A stretch of 19,907 nucleotides of DNA, taken from Rhodospirillaceae bacterium (GTDB taxonomy: Bacteria; Pseudomonadota; Alphaproteobacteria; Dongiales; Dongiaceae). Under the pieces are notes generated by a model that was given only the letters and a program-made list of their open reading frames with translations, had not been told where the DNA came from and ran no database searches. Of this stretch, positions 1-7,554 are shown piece by piece. Numbering within the stretch: position 1 is the first letter of the stretch; each line of letters begins with the position of its first letter. Made by a program: the position numbers and the translations under genes. Location: contig JAEUKU010000422.1 of assembly GCA_016794075.1 (NCBI GenBank), positions 1 through 19,907 of the forward strand, in the 5' to 3' direction.

Positions 1-195
1 ATTGGTGCCGACCGTGAGCACGTTGGTCGTCCCGGCGTTGAAAGACGTCTTCACCCGCGCCAGCGCCTGGGTGATCTGGGCGCCCGCCGGCAGCCGGCCG
101 ATGACCAGGCCGGCGGCGATGCCGGGATCGTTGTAGTTCACCTCCTTGCGCAGGAAGTGCACCAGGTTCTGGTGATATTGCTGTGCGACAGCCAT
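1..195 (-). CDS. Virion-associated protein downstream of the major capsid gene (3' end outside window)
   Basis: This gene is too short inside the window to stand out, but the minus strand gives 65 continuous codons from an ATG at 195 to the window edge, beginning MAVAQQYHQNLVHFLRKEV. A strong ribosome binding site (AAGGAAGGA) lies just upstream. It is the first gene after the major capsid protein, 140 bases beyond the capsid stop, where phages with an N4-gp56-type capsid usually place small structural proteins. The visible part is soluble, with no signal peptide or membrane segment. The phrases AAGLVIGRLPAGAQI and RVKTSFNAGTTNVLTVGTN look like a beta-rich capsid-associated protein. Function is inferred from position only. 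Confidence 0.7.
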   Translation of the reverse strand, partial: MAVAQQYHQNLVHFLRKEVNYNDPGIAAGLVIGRLPAGAQITQALARVKTSFNAGTTNVLTVGTN

Positions 196-247
196 GTTCG
201 TCCTTCCTTTCGAGAATATGTGGCGGCCCTCGCGCCGGGGAGGCTAC

Positions 248-284
248 ACAAGGGCCGCCCGCGCGGCGGCAACGCGGCCCGTGT
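248..284 (-). other. GC-rich hairpin between capsid gene and next virion gene
   Basis: An 11-base inverted repeat with one mismatch has arms at 248-258 and 274-284 and a 15-base loop. It is the only conspicuous structure in the 196-335 gap. On the transcribed minus strand it falls after the capsid stop and about 50 bases before the next start. No T-run follows, so it is more likely an mRNA-stabilising or attenuating stem behind a highly expressed capsid gene than an intrinsic terminator. Confidence 0.35.
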
Positions 285-335
285 GGTCGGGCCGGCGCAT
301 TTCTGCCGCGCTGTCAGTTTTCGAGGTTGCCGCCG

Positions 336-1409
336 TTAGCTCGCCGCGGCGTAGGTCGGCACCACGATGGTGCCGAAATCCCTGCCGTTGAAGCGGGTCT
401 TCTTCAGCCCGAAGATCGCGCCGGCCGACACGCCGAGCTGGTTGCCGTAGTCGAACAGCTCCTCGAACCAGGTCATCTTGTCGACCCCGTTCTCCGAGCC
501 GAAGGCGACGCAGGCCGCCTGGGCGCCGGCGAAGACCGCCCGTCGCGTATTGTCGAACGACGCGTTCGTGCCCGAATGCACGCCCTTGGGCAGGCGCGTC
601 CATTCGTGCAGCACCACGCCGTTGTACTCGCCGAGCGCGCCGGTGAAGATCGGGTTGCGCTCGCGGTCGCCGCCGGCCGTGGCCGCCTTCTGGATGTCGA
701 GCCACTGGCCGTTCGAGGCGTTGGTACGCATGTCCCGCACCTGATAGGGATGCAGGAACATCACGTATTTGTCCTCGCCGTCGACCCGCAGCGGACGGAT
801 GATCGGAATCCCCGCCTCGAAATAGGTCTTGGCGCGGGCCACGCACGCGTCGATCAGCGACAGGTCGAACTTGTGGCTCGCGGTCAGGCTTTCGTCGTTG
901 GCGACTCCGCCGGCACGGATCAGGTGGTCGCTGTCCGCGGCCACGGCCGCATTGTTGCCGGTGAACCGGGTGTCGGTCTGCACCGTGAAGCCCGCCACCT
1001 GGTTGGCGAAGCTCTGGTCGAGCCGCTCCGCCCACCAGTCGCGCAGGCCCTCGAGGTTGTCCTGGCGGACGTCGAAGGGCACGCGCTGTTCGCTCATCTT
1101 GCCGGCCGATCGGGTGGCATGGCGCAGCTGGTTGATCACCAGCGTGTCGCTATAGGTGGTGAGGGCCTCTTCCTGGCCTTCCAGCGTGGCGTCGCCCTGC
1201 ACGCCCTCGCCGACGAGACGCATGCGCAGGCCGCAGACCACCTGGTCGCCGGCGTTCTTCGACAGCTCGTCCTTGCGATAGATCAGCGAGTCCTTGGAAT
1301 TGCCGATGAACTTGCCGATCCAGGTGTTGGCGATCGCCTCGGTCATCAGCTTCTTGGACCAGACCTTGACCGCCAGGGGATGATTCACCCCAAATTCGGT
1401 TTTTGCCAT
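336..1409 (-). CDS. Major capsid protein, N4-gp56 family
   Basis: This 357-aa protein would be the coat subunit of the phage head. The sequence has the character of the N4-gp56/DUF4043 capsid family: an N-terminal segment (NHPLAVKVWSKKLMTEAI), a GDQVVCGLRMRLVGEGVQGD stretch, a central YVMFLHPYQVRDMRT motif and a C-terminal region rich in GALGEYNGVVLHEW-type strands. The start was set at the ATG at 1409 because AAAGGAG lies just upstream. An in-frame extension to 1499 exists but begins in non-conserved sequence. The gene follows the immunity-like gene after a 225-base gap and precedes another virion gene. Length is typical for the family. It is not an HK97-fold capsid of the usual siphovirus type by any visible motif, and no protease gene sits next to it. 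Confidence 0.9.
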   Translation of the reverse strand: MAKTEFGVNHPLAVKVWSKKLMTEAIANTWIGKFIGNSKDSLIYRKDELSKNAGDQVVCGLRMRLVGEGVQGDATLEGQEEALTTYSDTLVINQLRHATRSAGKMSEQRVPFDVRQDNLEGLRDWWAERLDQSFANQVAGFTVQTDTRFTGNNAAVAADSDHLIRAGGVANDESLTASHKFDLSLIDACVARAKTYFEAGIPIIRPLRVDGEDKYVMFLHPYQVRDMRTNASNGQWLDIQKAATAGGDRERNPIFTGALGEYNGVVLHEWTRLPKGVHSGTNASFDNTRRAVFAGAQAACVAFGSENGVDKMTWFEELFDYGNQLGVSAGAIFGLKKTRFNGRDFGTIVVPTYAAAS

Positions 1410-1634
1410 TTTGGCTCCTTTGTCGAATTGGATGTCCTGATGCATCAGCGCGACCGCCGGGTCGCGGATCGGCCTCGTCTCGCCAGGCCGCGGACGCAAC
1501 TCAAAGCCCGCCGCGCTTTCAGCACGACGGATGCCATGTGCCCGCCACTTCTGCGATCGCTCCCAACGACGCCGGGAGCTTGGCGAAAATACTGGTATCC
1601 GCGCGACCCTGGCGCGGTGATGTTTCGACCTCCG
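1410..1634. other. Non-coding gap between immunity-like gene and capsid gene
   Basis: These 225 bases hold no convincing gene. They contain two perfect short inverted repeats: CGCGACC-GCCG-GGTCGCG at 1449-1466, and GCTCCC/GGGAGC at 1559-1564 and 1574-1579. Neither is followed on the minus strand by a T-run. The first lies about 40 bases ahead of the capsid start and could act as a 5' leader stem. I could not identify a convincing promoter. The gap is long for this otherwise tightly packed operon, consistent with the upstream pair being an insertion. Confidence 0.4.
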
Positions 1635-2522
1635 CTACATCGCGATTCGCTCGCCGTAGCGGCTCATCTTCCGGATCGCTTCCTCGGCGGTATAGCCCTT
1701 CAACCCGCCGCACGCCTCGCCGACGTTCCGCCGCAGAACCTCGAGATCGAAGGTCCCCATGAACGCAATGTTGCTGCACAACAGCAGTTGCGAGAGGTCG
1801 CGATGTTTCGCCAGCCAATCCGGCGTGCACAGCAAGAACTCGAAGATCGCGCTATCGTCGCCGGCCTCGATTCCGCCCTCCGCGCCGATACGGACGCGAA
1901 CGCGAATGCCAAAATCACCCGGTGGAGAAAATGATTCGAGCTTGGCGTCGGGCGACCAGATGTCTATCAGGCGCGCGCTGATATGCCAGCGCGGTCGGCC
2001 CGGCATGCCGCTGTCGATGTCTTCGAAATCCCAATGTCCGAGCTGCCCAAGCTTCCATTCGGCTTCGTCGGGCGGCCCCGCGCTGTTGGCGCAGTATTCG
2101 TGCAGGAAAGCCATGAGCTTGCGATGGGTCGTCTCACGTTCGATCGTGCGGGTGAGGATCAGGTGGCGTCCCCACTCGAATCCCCCCGACGCACATTCCT
2201 GCTTCAGCCAGGCGGGCACCACCAGGGCCGAGTGGTAGTAATCCTCGCCCGGAGCGCCCTTCCAACCGATGTAAGACTCAATGCCATGAAGCAGGGACTG
2301 GGGGTCGAGCTCGCCGTCCGCCAAGTCTTCGCGCGTCCTGCAGGATATGTCGACACTATCGATCAATGGCTCTACGAAGGCCGGGATCTCGACCGGCGCC
2401 GTTTCGGGGCGATCAGCGGACGATGCCGCCACCCCCGTTGCGCCACCCGCCGCTTCCGGTGCCGAGATCGAGTGCTTCACCGAGCGCCAGAGACGCCGGC
2501 ACAACTCGGCTATGGTCTCCAT
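1635..2522 (-). CDS. Tandem Imm8-like immunity protein
   Basis: This 295-aa protein appears to consist of two successive Imm8-type immunity domains after an Ala-rich N-terminus of about 45 residues. Repeat 1 (about 52-170) carries YIGWKG, VVPAWL, EWGRHLILTRTIE and the closing KLGQLGHWDFED. Repeat 2 (about 180-295) carries the complementary Imm8 features LIDIWSPD, LESFSPPGDFGI, RVRIG and LLCTPDWLAKH, and ends without the final WEFED-type motif. Imm8 proteins neutralise toxins of polymorphic toxin systems. The gene directly follows the 269-aa toxin-like gene with a 55-base gap and has its own GAGGGGA ribosome binding site. No signal peptide or membrane segment is seen, so it should act in the cytoplasm. 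Family assignment rests on remembered motif patterns, not a search. Confidence 0.65.
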   Translation of the reverse strand: METIAELCRRLWRSVKHSISAPEAAGGATGVAASSADRPETAPVEIPAFVEPLIDSVDISCRTREDLADGELDPQSLLHGIESYIGWKGAPGEDYYHSALVVPAWLKQECASGGFEWGRHLILTRTIERETTHRKLMAFLHEYCANSAGPPDEAEWKLGQLGHWDFEDIDSGMPGRPRWHISARLIDIWSPDAKLESFSPPGDFGIRVRVRIGAEGGIEAGDDSAIFEFLLCTPDWLAKHRDLSQLLLCSNIAFMGTFDLEVLRRNVGEACGGLKGYTAEEAIRKMSRYGERIAM

Positions 2523-2577
2523 CCATTTCCCCTCTCAGATGGTTCCTCGACCATCGCGTTTTGCGGATCGCCGCCTT

Positions 2578-3387
2578 CTACGGCTGAGCCGGGATTGTCG
2601 GCAGCATATCGAAGATGTTGATGTGAAGATTGTGGCGATACCTGTTCTTCATGATCCGATCACGCTCCAGATTGGCTTGAACGCCCGGCTGGCCGGTGGC
2701 GTAGACTCTTGGCTTTGTGGCAGGTCCTCGGTAACGCAGCGATTTGTCTGCTGAGAGAACCTTCTTGTTCGGCTTGGCCTTGTAGCCTGGCCCTACGAAC
2801 ACCGCTCCCACACGGTCCATTCGCGCCCTGGTGAGCGGGATATCGGATGTCTGATATCCCTGCCCGTAGAGACCTTGGTGGAGCACCTTCATCTCGTCGC
2901 CCAGTCGTTCGCCCTTCTTGAACGCAAGGTCGTATGCGGTCGACCCCGTTTCCGGCCAGCTCACATCGGCGTCATTGACGTCGATGCGGCGCAACAGACA
3001 CGCCTTTTCCAGCAGCGCGTCCGCCTCTTCTGGGGTCTGCGTGATCTTGCCGATGACGCGCTTGGTGGGCAAGTCCAAGGCTGCGCCTGCTACATGCGCC
3101 GCGGCCTGTCCTGTGGCGTGGGCGGCCGGCGGCAGAACGGCGCCCGCGAGAGCCGCCGTCGCCGCCTCGTCTCGTGCATTCTCAAGCCGGTTCCGAAGAC
3201 CGCCTTCACCGCTGTTGAAGCCGGCGTAGAAGGCTCGCTCAGCCTCTGGGTCGCTCTCCGATTCCGGTGGCGGCCCGATCCGCTCGGCCTCGCCTCCCAG
3301 ATCGAGAAAGCGCTCGGGGTTGTCGGCGATATGTTGGTGCAGAACGTCCCGGTAGTAGGTCTTGCGTGGATCAAGTTTACGCGGCAT
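2578..3387 (-). CDS. Putative toxin/effector paired with the Imm8-like protein
   Basis: This 269-aa protein belongs to no phage structural family I recognise. Residues 1-110 contain a charged N-terminus, an ERAFYAGFNSGEGGLRNRLE segment and an Ala/Gly-rich helical patch (74-105) that could insert into or cross a membrane. The C-terminal 55 residues are basic and end in a QANLER followed by RHNLHINIFD pattern, reminiscent of the compact C-terminal domains of polymorphic toxins (Ntox17-like at best). The next gene is an Imm8-type immunity protein, which is the main reason for calling this a toxin. The gene lies between the second scaffold-like gene and the capsid region, and its GC content is lower than its neighbours (31 of 60 bases at 2581-2640). 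It could instead be a minor head protein. Start: ATG at 3387 with a CAGGGACAG upstream. Confidence 0.5.
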   Translation of the reverse strand: MPRKLDPRKTYYRDVLHQHIADNPERFLDLGGEAERIGPPPESESDPEAERAFYAGFNSGEGGLRNRLENARDEAATAALAGAVLPPAAHATGQAAAHVAGAALDLPTKRVIGKITQTPEEADALLEKACLLRRIDVNDADVSWPETGSTAYDLAFKKGERLGDEMKVLHQGLYGQGYQTSDIPLTRARMDRVGAVFVGPGYKAKPNKKVLSADKSLRYRGPATKPRVYATGQPGVQANLERDRIMKNRYRHNLHINIFDMLPTIPAQP

Positions 3388-3420
3388 CTGTCCCTGCTGG
3401 CTTTGATTTTCCGGATCGGA

Positions 3421-4170
3421 TCAATCGTGTAACGGCTGCCCATGGATGCGCAGCCAGCGTGACCCAGCCGTCGCCTCGGCGAACGCTTCAGCCCCCAGGG
3501 CGGCGAGGCGCGCGAGGGGAGCGGATTCCGCCGGTCCGGTTGCCCCATCCCCATCGTGCCGATCCCGGGCGCTGAGATGCCGTGATGGCGCCGGCTGGCG
3601 TGCCGGAGGCTGATAACCATGCATCATCGCGTAGCGATAGATGACGTCGTCCGGATCGCCGCCGGCGGCGGCGGCGCGCGCCCTGATCTCGGCTTCGTTG
3701 GCATTGGTGATCGCCACGGCATGATCCAGGCTATAGCCGAGATCGACGAGTTCCCCCACCCGGTGCAGTCGCGCATGCCGGTAGGCCTGAGTGAAATTCT
3801 CCCGCTGGGCTTCCACCCGCTCGCGTGCGGCCGCGCCCGCGAGTTGCCGCTGCTGCATCTGGATATCCCGCTCGGCCAGGGCCTCCGCGAGCGCCTCCAA
3901 CCCTTCCTCCAGCGCCGCGACCGGATCGCTCTGCTGCAGCGCCACTTCCGCCAGGATGTCGACGCTTGCCGCAATCTCGCCATCCATCGCCCTTGGCGCG
4001 TCGGCCGCCGCAAGCTCCCTTGCGTCCGCGGCATGGTCGCCAGTCGACCGGCCTGCCGAAGCTGTTGCGCCCGCGGGTTCCGGCAGCAACTCTTCGCCCT
4101 TGGGCGCAGCTGCCGAAGGCAGCGGGCCGTCTCCCGTGCTCTCCGCCGTGATTTCCGCGTCCTGCAACAT
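3421..4170 (-). CDS. Scaffold-like protein 2 (paralogue of the upstream gene)
   Basis: This 249-aa, Ala/Glu-rich, mostly helical protein starts at the ATG at 4170 with a perfect AGGAGG six bases upstream; an in-frame extension to 4227 would overlap the preceding gene and lacks such a site. Residues 70-125 form a probable coiled coil. Residues 129-188 (AYRHARLHRVGELVDLGY, then VIYRYAMMHGYQ) align residue by residue with 151-208 of the upstream protein, and both end with a FAEAT-G-RW motif (230-239 here). Scaffold proteins of tailed phages guide capsid assembly and are usually acidic and helical, encoded between portal and capsid genes, as here. Two in a row imply gene duplication. One copy may have become a head-completion or cargo-adaptor protein. 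Confidence 0.65.
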   Translation of the reverse strand: MLQDAEITAESTGDGPLPSAAAPKGEELLPEPAGATASAGRSTGDHAADARELAAADAPRAMDGEIAASVDILAEVALQQSDPVAALEEGLEALAEALAERDIQMQQRQLAGAAARERVEAQRENFTQAYRHARLHRVGELVDLGYSLDHAVAITNANEAEIRARAAAAGGDPDDVIYRYAMMHGYQPPARQPAPSRHLSARDRHDGDGATGPAESAPLARLAALGAEAFAEATAGSRWLRIHGQPLHD

Positions 4171-4202
4171 CGTGCCTCCTGTTCGCGCCTGGCCGCCCGG
4201 CA

Positions 4203-5054
4203 TCACTCCCGCAGCAGCCGTTGCCACCGGTTGCCCTTCGTCGCTTCGGCGAACTCGTCGTCGGTCATGCCGGCCAGCGCCTCGAGAGTCAGGGTCGCGA
4301 CCGCGCCTCCACCTGCGCTGGAGAGCGACTTGGATCGCGCCTGCCCGCGCGCCGCCAGGGCGACTTTGTCCGCCTCGGTCATCCCACCTTGAACCGGGCG
4401 CGCTGTCGGCGCCTGCGGCCGCGCACCCTGGTAGCCGCGCTGCACCGCATAGTCATAGATCACCTGGGCCGGGTTCCGCCCGCTCGCATAGGCATTGCGG
4501 ATGACCTGCATCTCGTTGTCGAAGGTGATCGCCGCCGCTTCCTCCGGCCTGTAGCCGAGCGCGATCAGCTCGACCATGCGCTCCGACCGCGCATGCTCAT
4601 AGGCGGCGAGGAAATCCGGGCGCTCGGCGCTGAAGGCGCGCACGGATTGCAGCACCTGGGTTCGCAAGGCGCTCTCCTCGGACGCGCGCGGATCGGGCGC
4701 GCGTCCCGCGCCGTCGAGCGGCGCCGATGCCATATGCTCGGACTCCGCTCCGGCCGCAGTGGACCCCTGCTCCATCGGTTGTCCTGGAATCGACGCCGGC
4801 CCCGTCCTCGCCTGCAGCTGAGCCAGCTGGCCCAGCAGGTCCTGCCGCATCGCCAGCGATTCCTGAAGTTCGCGCTGCAATTCCTTGCGCCGCGCTCGCT
4901 CCTCGGCCAGGGCGCCGTAGGGAACATTCCGCTGCCGCTCGCGGCCGGCGTGGAAGCCGGATGCCGAGACTGCGGTCTCGGCCGCAGCGTCGGCCCGTAT
5001 GGCAGGCTCCGCCGGGACTGCACTTTCCACCGCGGGAACCTCTAAGTCGTTCAT
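4203..5054 (-). CDS. Scaffold-like protein 1
   Basis: This 283-aa protein is the probable head scaffold. Residues 45-85 form a strong coiled coil (EERARRKELQRELQE). A low-complexity linker follows, then a conserved helical domain (143-210) containing YEHARSERMVELIALGY and VIYDYAVQRGYQG. The extreme C-terminus (EFAEATKGNRWQRLLRE) is basic and aromatic, as expected of a scaffold tail that contacts the coat protein. It lies 30 bases after the portal stop, and the paralogous scaffold 2 begins 32 bases downstream. The start at 5054 has GGGGAG upstream. The assignment rests on position, composition and coiled coil; scaffolds diverge quickly, so lack of a named motif is not evidence against it. Confidence 0.7.
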   Translation of the reverse strand: MNDLEVPAVESAVPAEPAIRADAAAETAVSASGFHAGRERQRNVPYGALAEERARRKELQRELQESLAMRQDLLGQLAQLQARTGPASIPGQPMEQGSTAAGAESEHMASAPLDGAGRAPDPRASEESALRTQVLQSVRAFSAERPDFLAAYEHARSERMVELIALGYRPEEAAAITFDNEMQVIRNAYASGRNPAQVIYDYAVQRGYQGARPQAPTARPVQGGMTEADKVALAARGQARSKSLSSAGGGAVATLTLEALAGMTDDEFAEATKGNRWQRLLRE

Positions 5055-5084
5055 CGGGAACTCCCCGTTCTCTGGATGCTGTGA

Positions 5085-7148
5085 TCAGGCGCCGCTTGCG
5101 GCGGAAGATTGCGCCGGCTTGCAGAACCGGGCGGCCTGCCGCTCCTCGATCTGGCGCAGGCTGATGGCCGCGTTCAGGTCCGCTTCGTAACGGCGCAGTT
5201 GCAGCTCCTGCTGCTTCAGCGCGGCTTCGACATCCAGCTTCTGCAGCTCCGCCTGCAGCCTGGCCTGCGATGCGACATCCGATTTCGGTTGCTGCGGCAA
5301 CTGCGCCTGATGGCTCTGCAGTTCGGCCTGGCGCTGCCGGTCCTGCGCCGCCGTCTCGATGAACTCGGACACCAGGCTGCCGGGCAGCGGCGACGCCTTC
5401 AGCAGCTTGCCCCAGGCCTCGATGGAGAGCGGCTGTTTCAGCAGCAGCGGCAGCATCTGCTGCAGGATCGCCCAGCTCGCCTCTTTCTGGTTCGGCGATG
5501 CCGGCGCGTCATCGACCACGATGTCGAATTCCAGGACGTCGTCACGCCGGATCAGCGGCACGTAGCGCTCGTATTCCGGTCCCGCGATGCGCACCAGGCG
5601 GCCGTCGCTCAGGTAATCGCGGATGAGGTGCAGCAGCAGCCTGCCCTGGTCCTTGCGATAGCGCCGCAATCCGTCGAAGAACGGCGCCAGGATGGTGGTG
5701 GCCGCCTGGCGCCGCTGGTATTCCAGCGACGCCGCCTGTCCGCGATCGGCCAGCCCCAGCATCTCAACATTGATGCCGCTGACGTCGCGCAGCGACTGCA
5801 GGGCGAATTGCATCAGCGCCTCGACGCCCGTCGGCATCAGCGCGGGCGGCTTCGGCGTGACGCGAGGTCCGGGCCCCGACAGCGCGCCGGTCTTCAGCCA
5901 GACGATACGTCCGGCATTCGCCCAATCGGTCTCCGCCTGCTGGTCGTTGTCGAAGGCGCCGCGCTCCGCCATGATCCCCTTGCCGCTGGTCTGGATGCTG
6001 TTCAGCACCGAGGAGAACAGCGCGTTGGCCCAGCGCTGCGGATCGCGCATCGCCCGCACCAGGCCCACCCATTGCCGCCTGTTGCGGTCGCGATAGCCGG
6101 TGATGGGCTTGAACTTGAATCCCGCTTGCGCCTGTGCCGGCCCGGCTTCCAGCAGCGCACCGCCCAGGAAGGCGTGGCGCTGGACCCGCTTCCTCTCCGC
6201 CTGCACCGCCAGCTCGATTCCGGCGGCTTTGGCACGCTCCCGCAGGCTCTTGAGCTCGGACTCCGCGGCGATCGTCAGCACCTCGCCGGTTGTCGGATTG
6301 GCGACGCGATAGGTCACGTCCAGCTCCGACCACGCGCACTCGACGATGGTGACGGTCCCGCGCTTCGCCTCCGTCGAGCTTTCGCCGCTCGCATAGTTTC
6401 GTGCCGCTTCGCGATCATGCGGCGTGCCTTCTCCGGCAAGGCTCCTGGCCCATCCCGCATCGAGCTCATCGTCTGCGAAATCGGGGAACATCTGCCTGGC
6501 GACATCGATATCGATCTCGCGCACGCGGTGGAACCGCCGTGCGTCGACCAGGTTGCGCTTGACCGCCCGCGCATCCCAGACCATCTCGAGCGGATCGATC
6601 CGGTCGATGACGATCCGCCCGGACGGGTCGTCATCGTAGTCGACACGCGTTTCGGTCCAGCCCATGCCGCAGATGGCTGCGTCCTGAAAGGCGTCGGATT
6701 CCTCGTCCTCCGCGTTGCACTGGTCACGCAGATAGATGGCCGCACCGGTGTAAAGCTCTGCCGGTCCCTGGTCATCGGCTCCCGGCGGCGCCTGGGTGAC
6801 GACTTGCCCGGTCGGCGCATCGACCGCCGTGCTCCGGTCGCTGGTGGTGCGCGGAATGAAGCGCACTTCCTGGCGATTGGCGACCTCCATGCCGACCACG
6901 GCGGCAATCGCGGGCGCGATGCGATTGAAGGTGACGCAAGGCCGGTTCTGCCCCTTCAGGCGCGCGCGGTCCGCCTCTTCCCACTGGCCGTGGCCGGCGT
7001 GAAAGGCGAAATCCACCTCGGCATCGCGGTACCATTCGCTCTGCGCCCGCCGGTCTTCGATGAACCACCCTTTGAGACGCTCGTAGAGCTCGACGTCGGC
7101 GAGCGGCAATGCGCCCTCGCCCGACGGATCGGTGCAGGTATGGGTCAT
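5085..7148 (-). CDS. Portal protein, P22-type
   Basis: This 687-aa protein would form the dodecameric DNA-entry ring at one head vertex. The N-terminal third has P22-portal features: a helical AQSEWYRDAEVDFAFHAG region (35-52), the NRPCVTFNRIAPAIAAVVG motif (68-86), then NRQEVRFIPR. An acidic segment (AEDEESDAFQDAAICGMGWTE) precedes the clip/wing region. Residues of about 510-560 carry LLLHLIRDYLSDGRLVRI, and the C-terminus (about 625-675) is a long Gln/Glu-rich coiled coil, the equivalent of the P22 barrel. Length matches the family (roughly 700 aa). It lies downstream of the membrane-protein cassette after a 61-base gap, rather than directly after TerL as is usual. Confidence 0.88.
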   Translation of the reverse strand: MTHTCTDPSGEGALPLADVELYERLKGWFIEDRRAQSEWYRDAEVDFAFHAGHGQWEEADRARLKGQNRPCVTFNRIAPAIAAVVGMEVANRQEVRFIPRTTSDRSTAVDAPTGQVVTQAPPGADDQGPAELYTGAAIYLRDQCNAEDEESDAFQDAAICGMGWTETRVDYDDDPSGRIVIDRIDPLEMVWDARAVKRNLVDARRFHRVREIDIDVARQMFPDFADDELDAGWARSLAGEGTPHDREAARNYASGESSTEAKRGTVTIVECAWSELDVTYRVANPTTGEVLTIAAESELKSLRERAKAAGIELAVQAERKRVQRHAFLGGALLEAGPAQAQAGFKFKPITGYRDRNRRQWVGLVRAMRDPQRWANALFSSVLNSIQTSGKGIMAERGAFDNDQQAETDWANAGRIVWLKTGALSGPGPRVTPKPPALMPTGVEALMQFALQSLRDVSGINVEMLGLADRGQAASLEYQRRQAATTILAPFFDGLRRYRKDQGRLLLHLIRDYLSDGRLVRIAGPEYERYVPLIRRDDVLEFDIVVDDAPASPNQKEASWAILQQMLPLLLKQPLSIEAWGKLLKASPLPGSLVSEFIETAAQDRQRQAELQSHQAQLPQQPKSDVASQARLQAELQKLDVEAALKQQELQLRRYEADLNAAISLRQIEERQAARFCKPAQSSAASGA

Positions 7149-7209
7149 ACGGAATTCCGCCCGAATGTTGAAGGGATGGTCCGCTGAGTCGGTTTCGCCT
7201 GGAGGCGCG

Positions 7210-7554
7210 CTATCCGTTCATGCCGGCAACGGCCAGGCCATAGGCGTGCCCCGCCAGCAATGCCGCAAGGAAGACGATGATCCGCAGCCACCCGCTCAGC
7301 TTCATCGCCGCGAAGACCAGCGTCATAAGCACGCCGATGAACACCGCATAGGCAAGCAAGTCGCCCTGTATGCTCGGCGCCGCAACGAAGAAGGCGTGGA
7401 CAAGGAAGACGATCCACAGCCCGCCGGCGAAGAAGCCGAGGATGCCCCCTTCATAGCCTGGCGCCAGCAGCGACCCGATCGCCCCGAACAGGAAAAGGGC
7501 GACGTAGTATCCGGCGATACAAGCGCGCAATCTTGGCGCGGTCGGCAGGGTCAT
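7210..7554 (-). CDS. Four-TM membrane protein, possible immunity partner of the 218-aa protein
   Basis: This 114-aa hydrophobic protein has four predicted membrane segments at about residues 12-31, 36-58, 66-84 and 90-109, with a short basic N-terminus. Its ATG overlaps the stop of the upstream gene in an ATGA arrangement, so the two are translationally coupled, which is typical of toxin-immunity or other stoichiometric pairs. The position between TerL and portal is not one where tailed phages normally carry membrane proteins. Immunity to a periplasm- or membrane-acting toxin is one explanation; a holin-like or superinfection-exclusion role is possible. No family is recognised. Confidence 0.55.
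   Translation of the reverse strand: MTLPTAPRLRACIAGYYVALFLFGAIGSLLAPGYEGGILGFFAGGLWIVFLVHAFFVAAPSIQGDLLAYAVFIGVLMTLVFAAMKLSGWLRIIVFLAALLAGHAYGLAVAGMNG

Noticed and set aside
1449..1466. Perfect 7-bp stem with a 4-base loop ahead of the capsid gene as a terminator
   Set aside because: No T-run follows on the minus strand and a terminator directly before the capsid gene would make little sense; noted only as a leader stem.
183..1934. Plus-strand open frame of 583 codons opposite the capsid and immunity-like genes
   Set aside because: The minus strand holds a recognisable capsid protein with a ribosome binding site; the plus frame crosses several real gene borders and has no domain.
5109..7187. 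Long plus-strand open frame of 692 codons opposite the portal gene
   Set aside because: It mirrors the portal gene; the translation is rich in Arg, Leu, Gln and His with no domain, as usual for antisense frames in GC-rich DNA.
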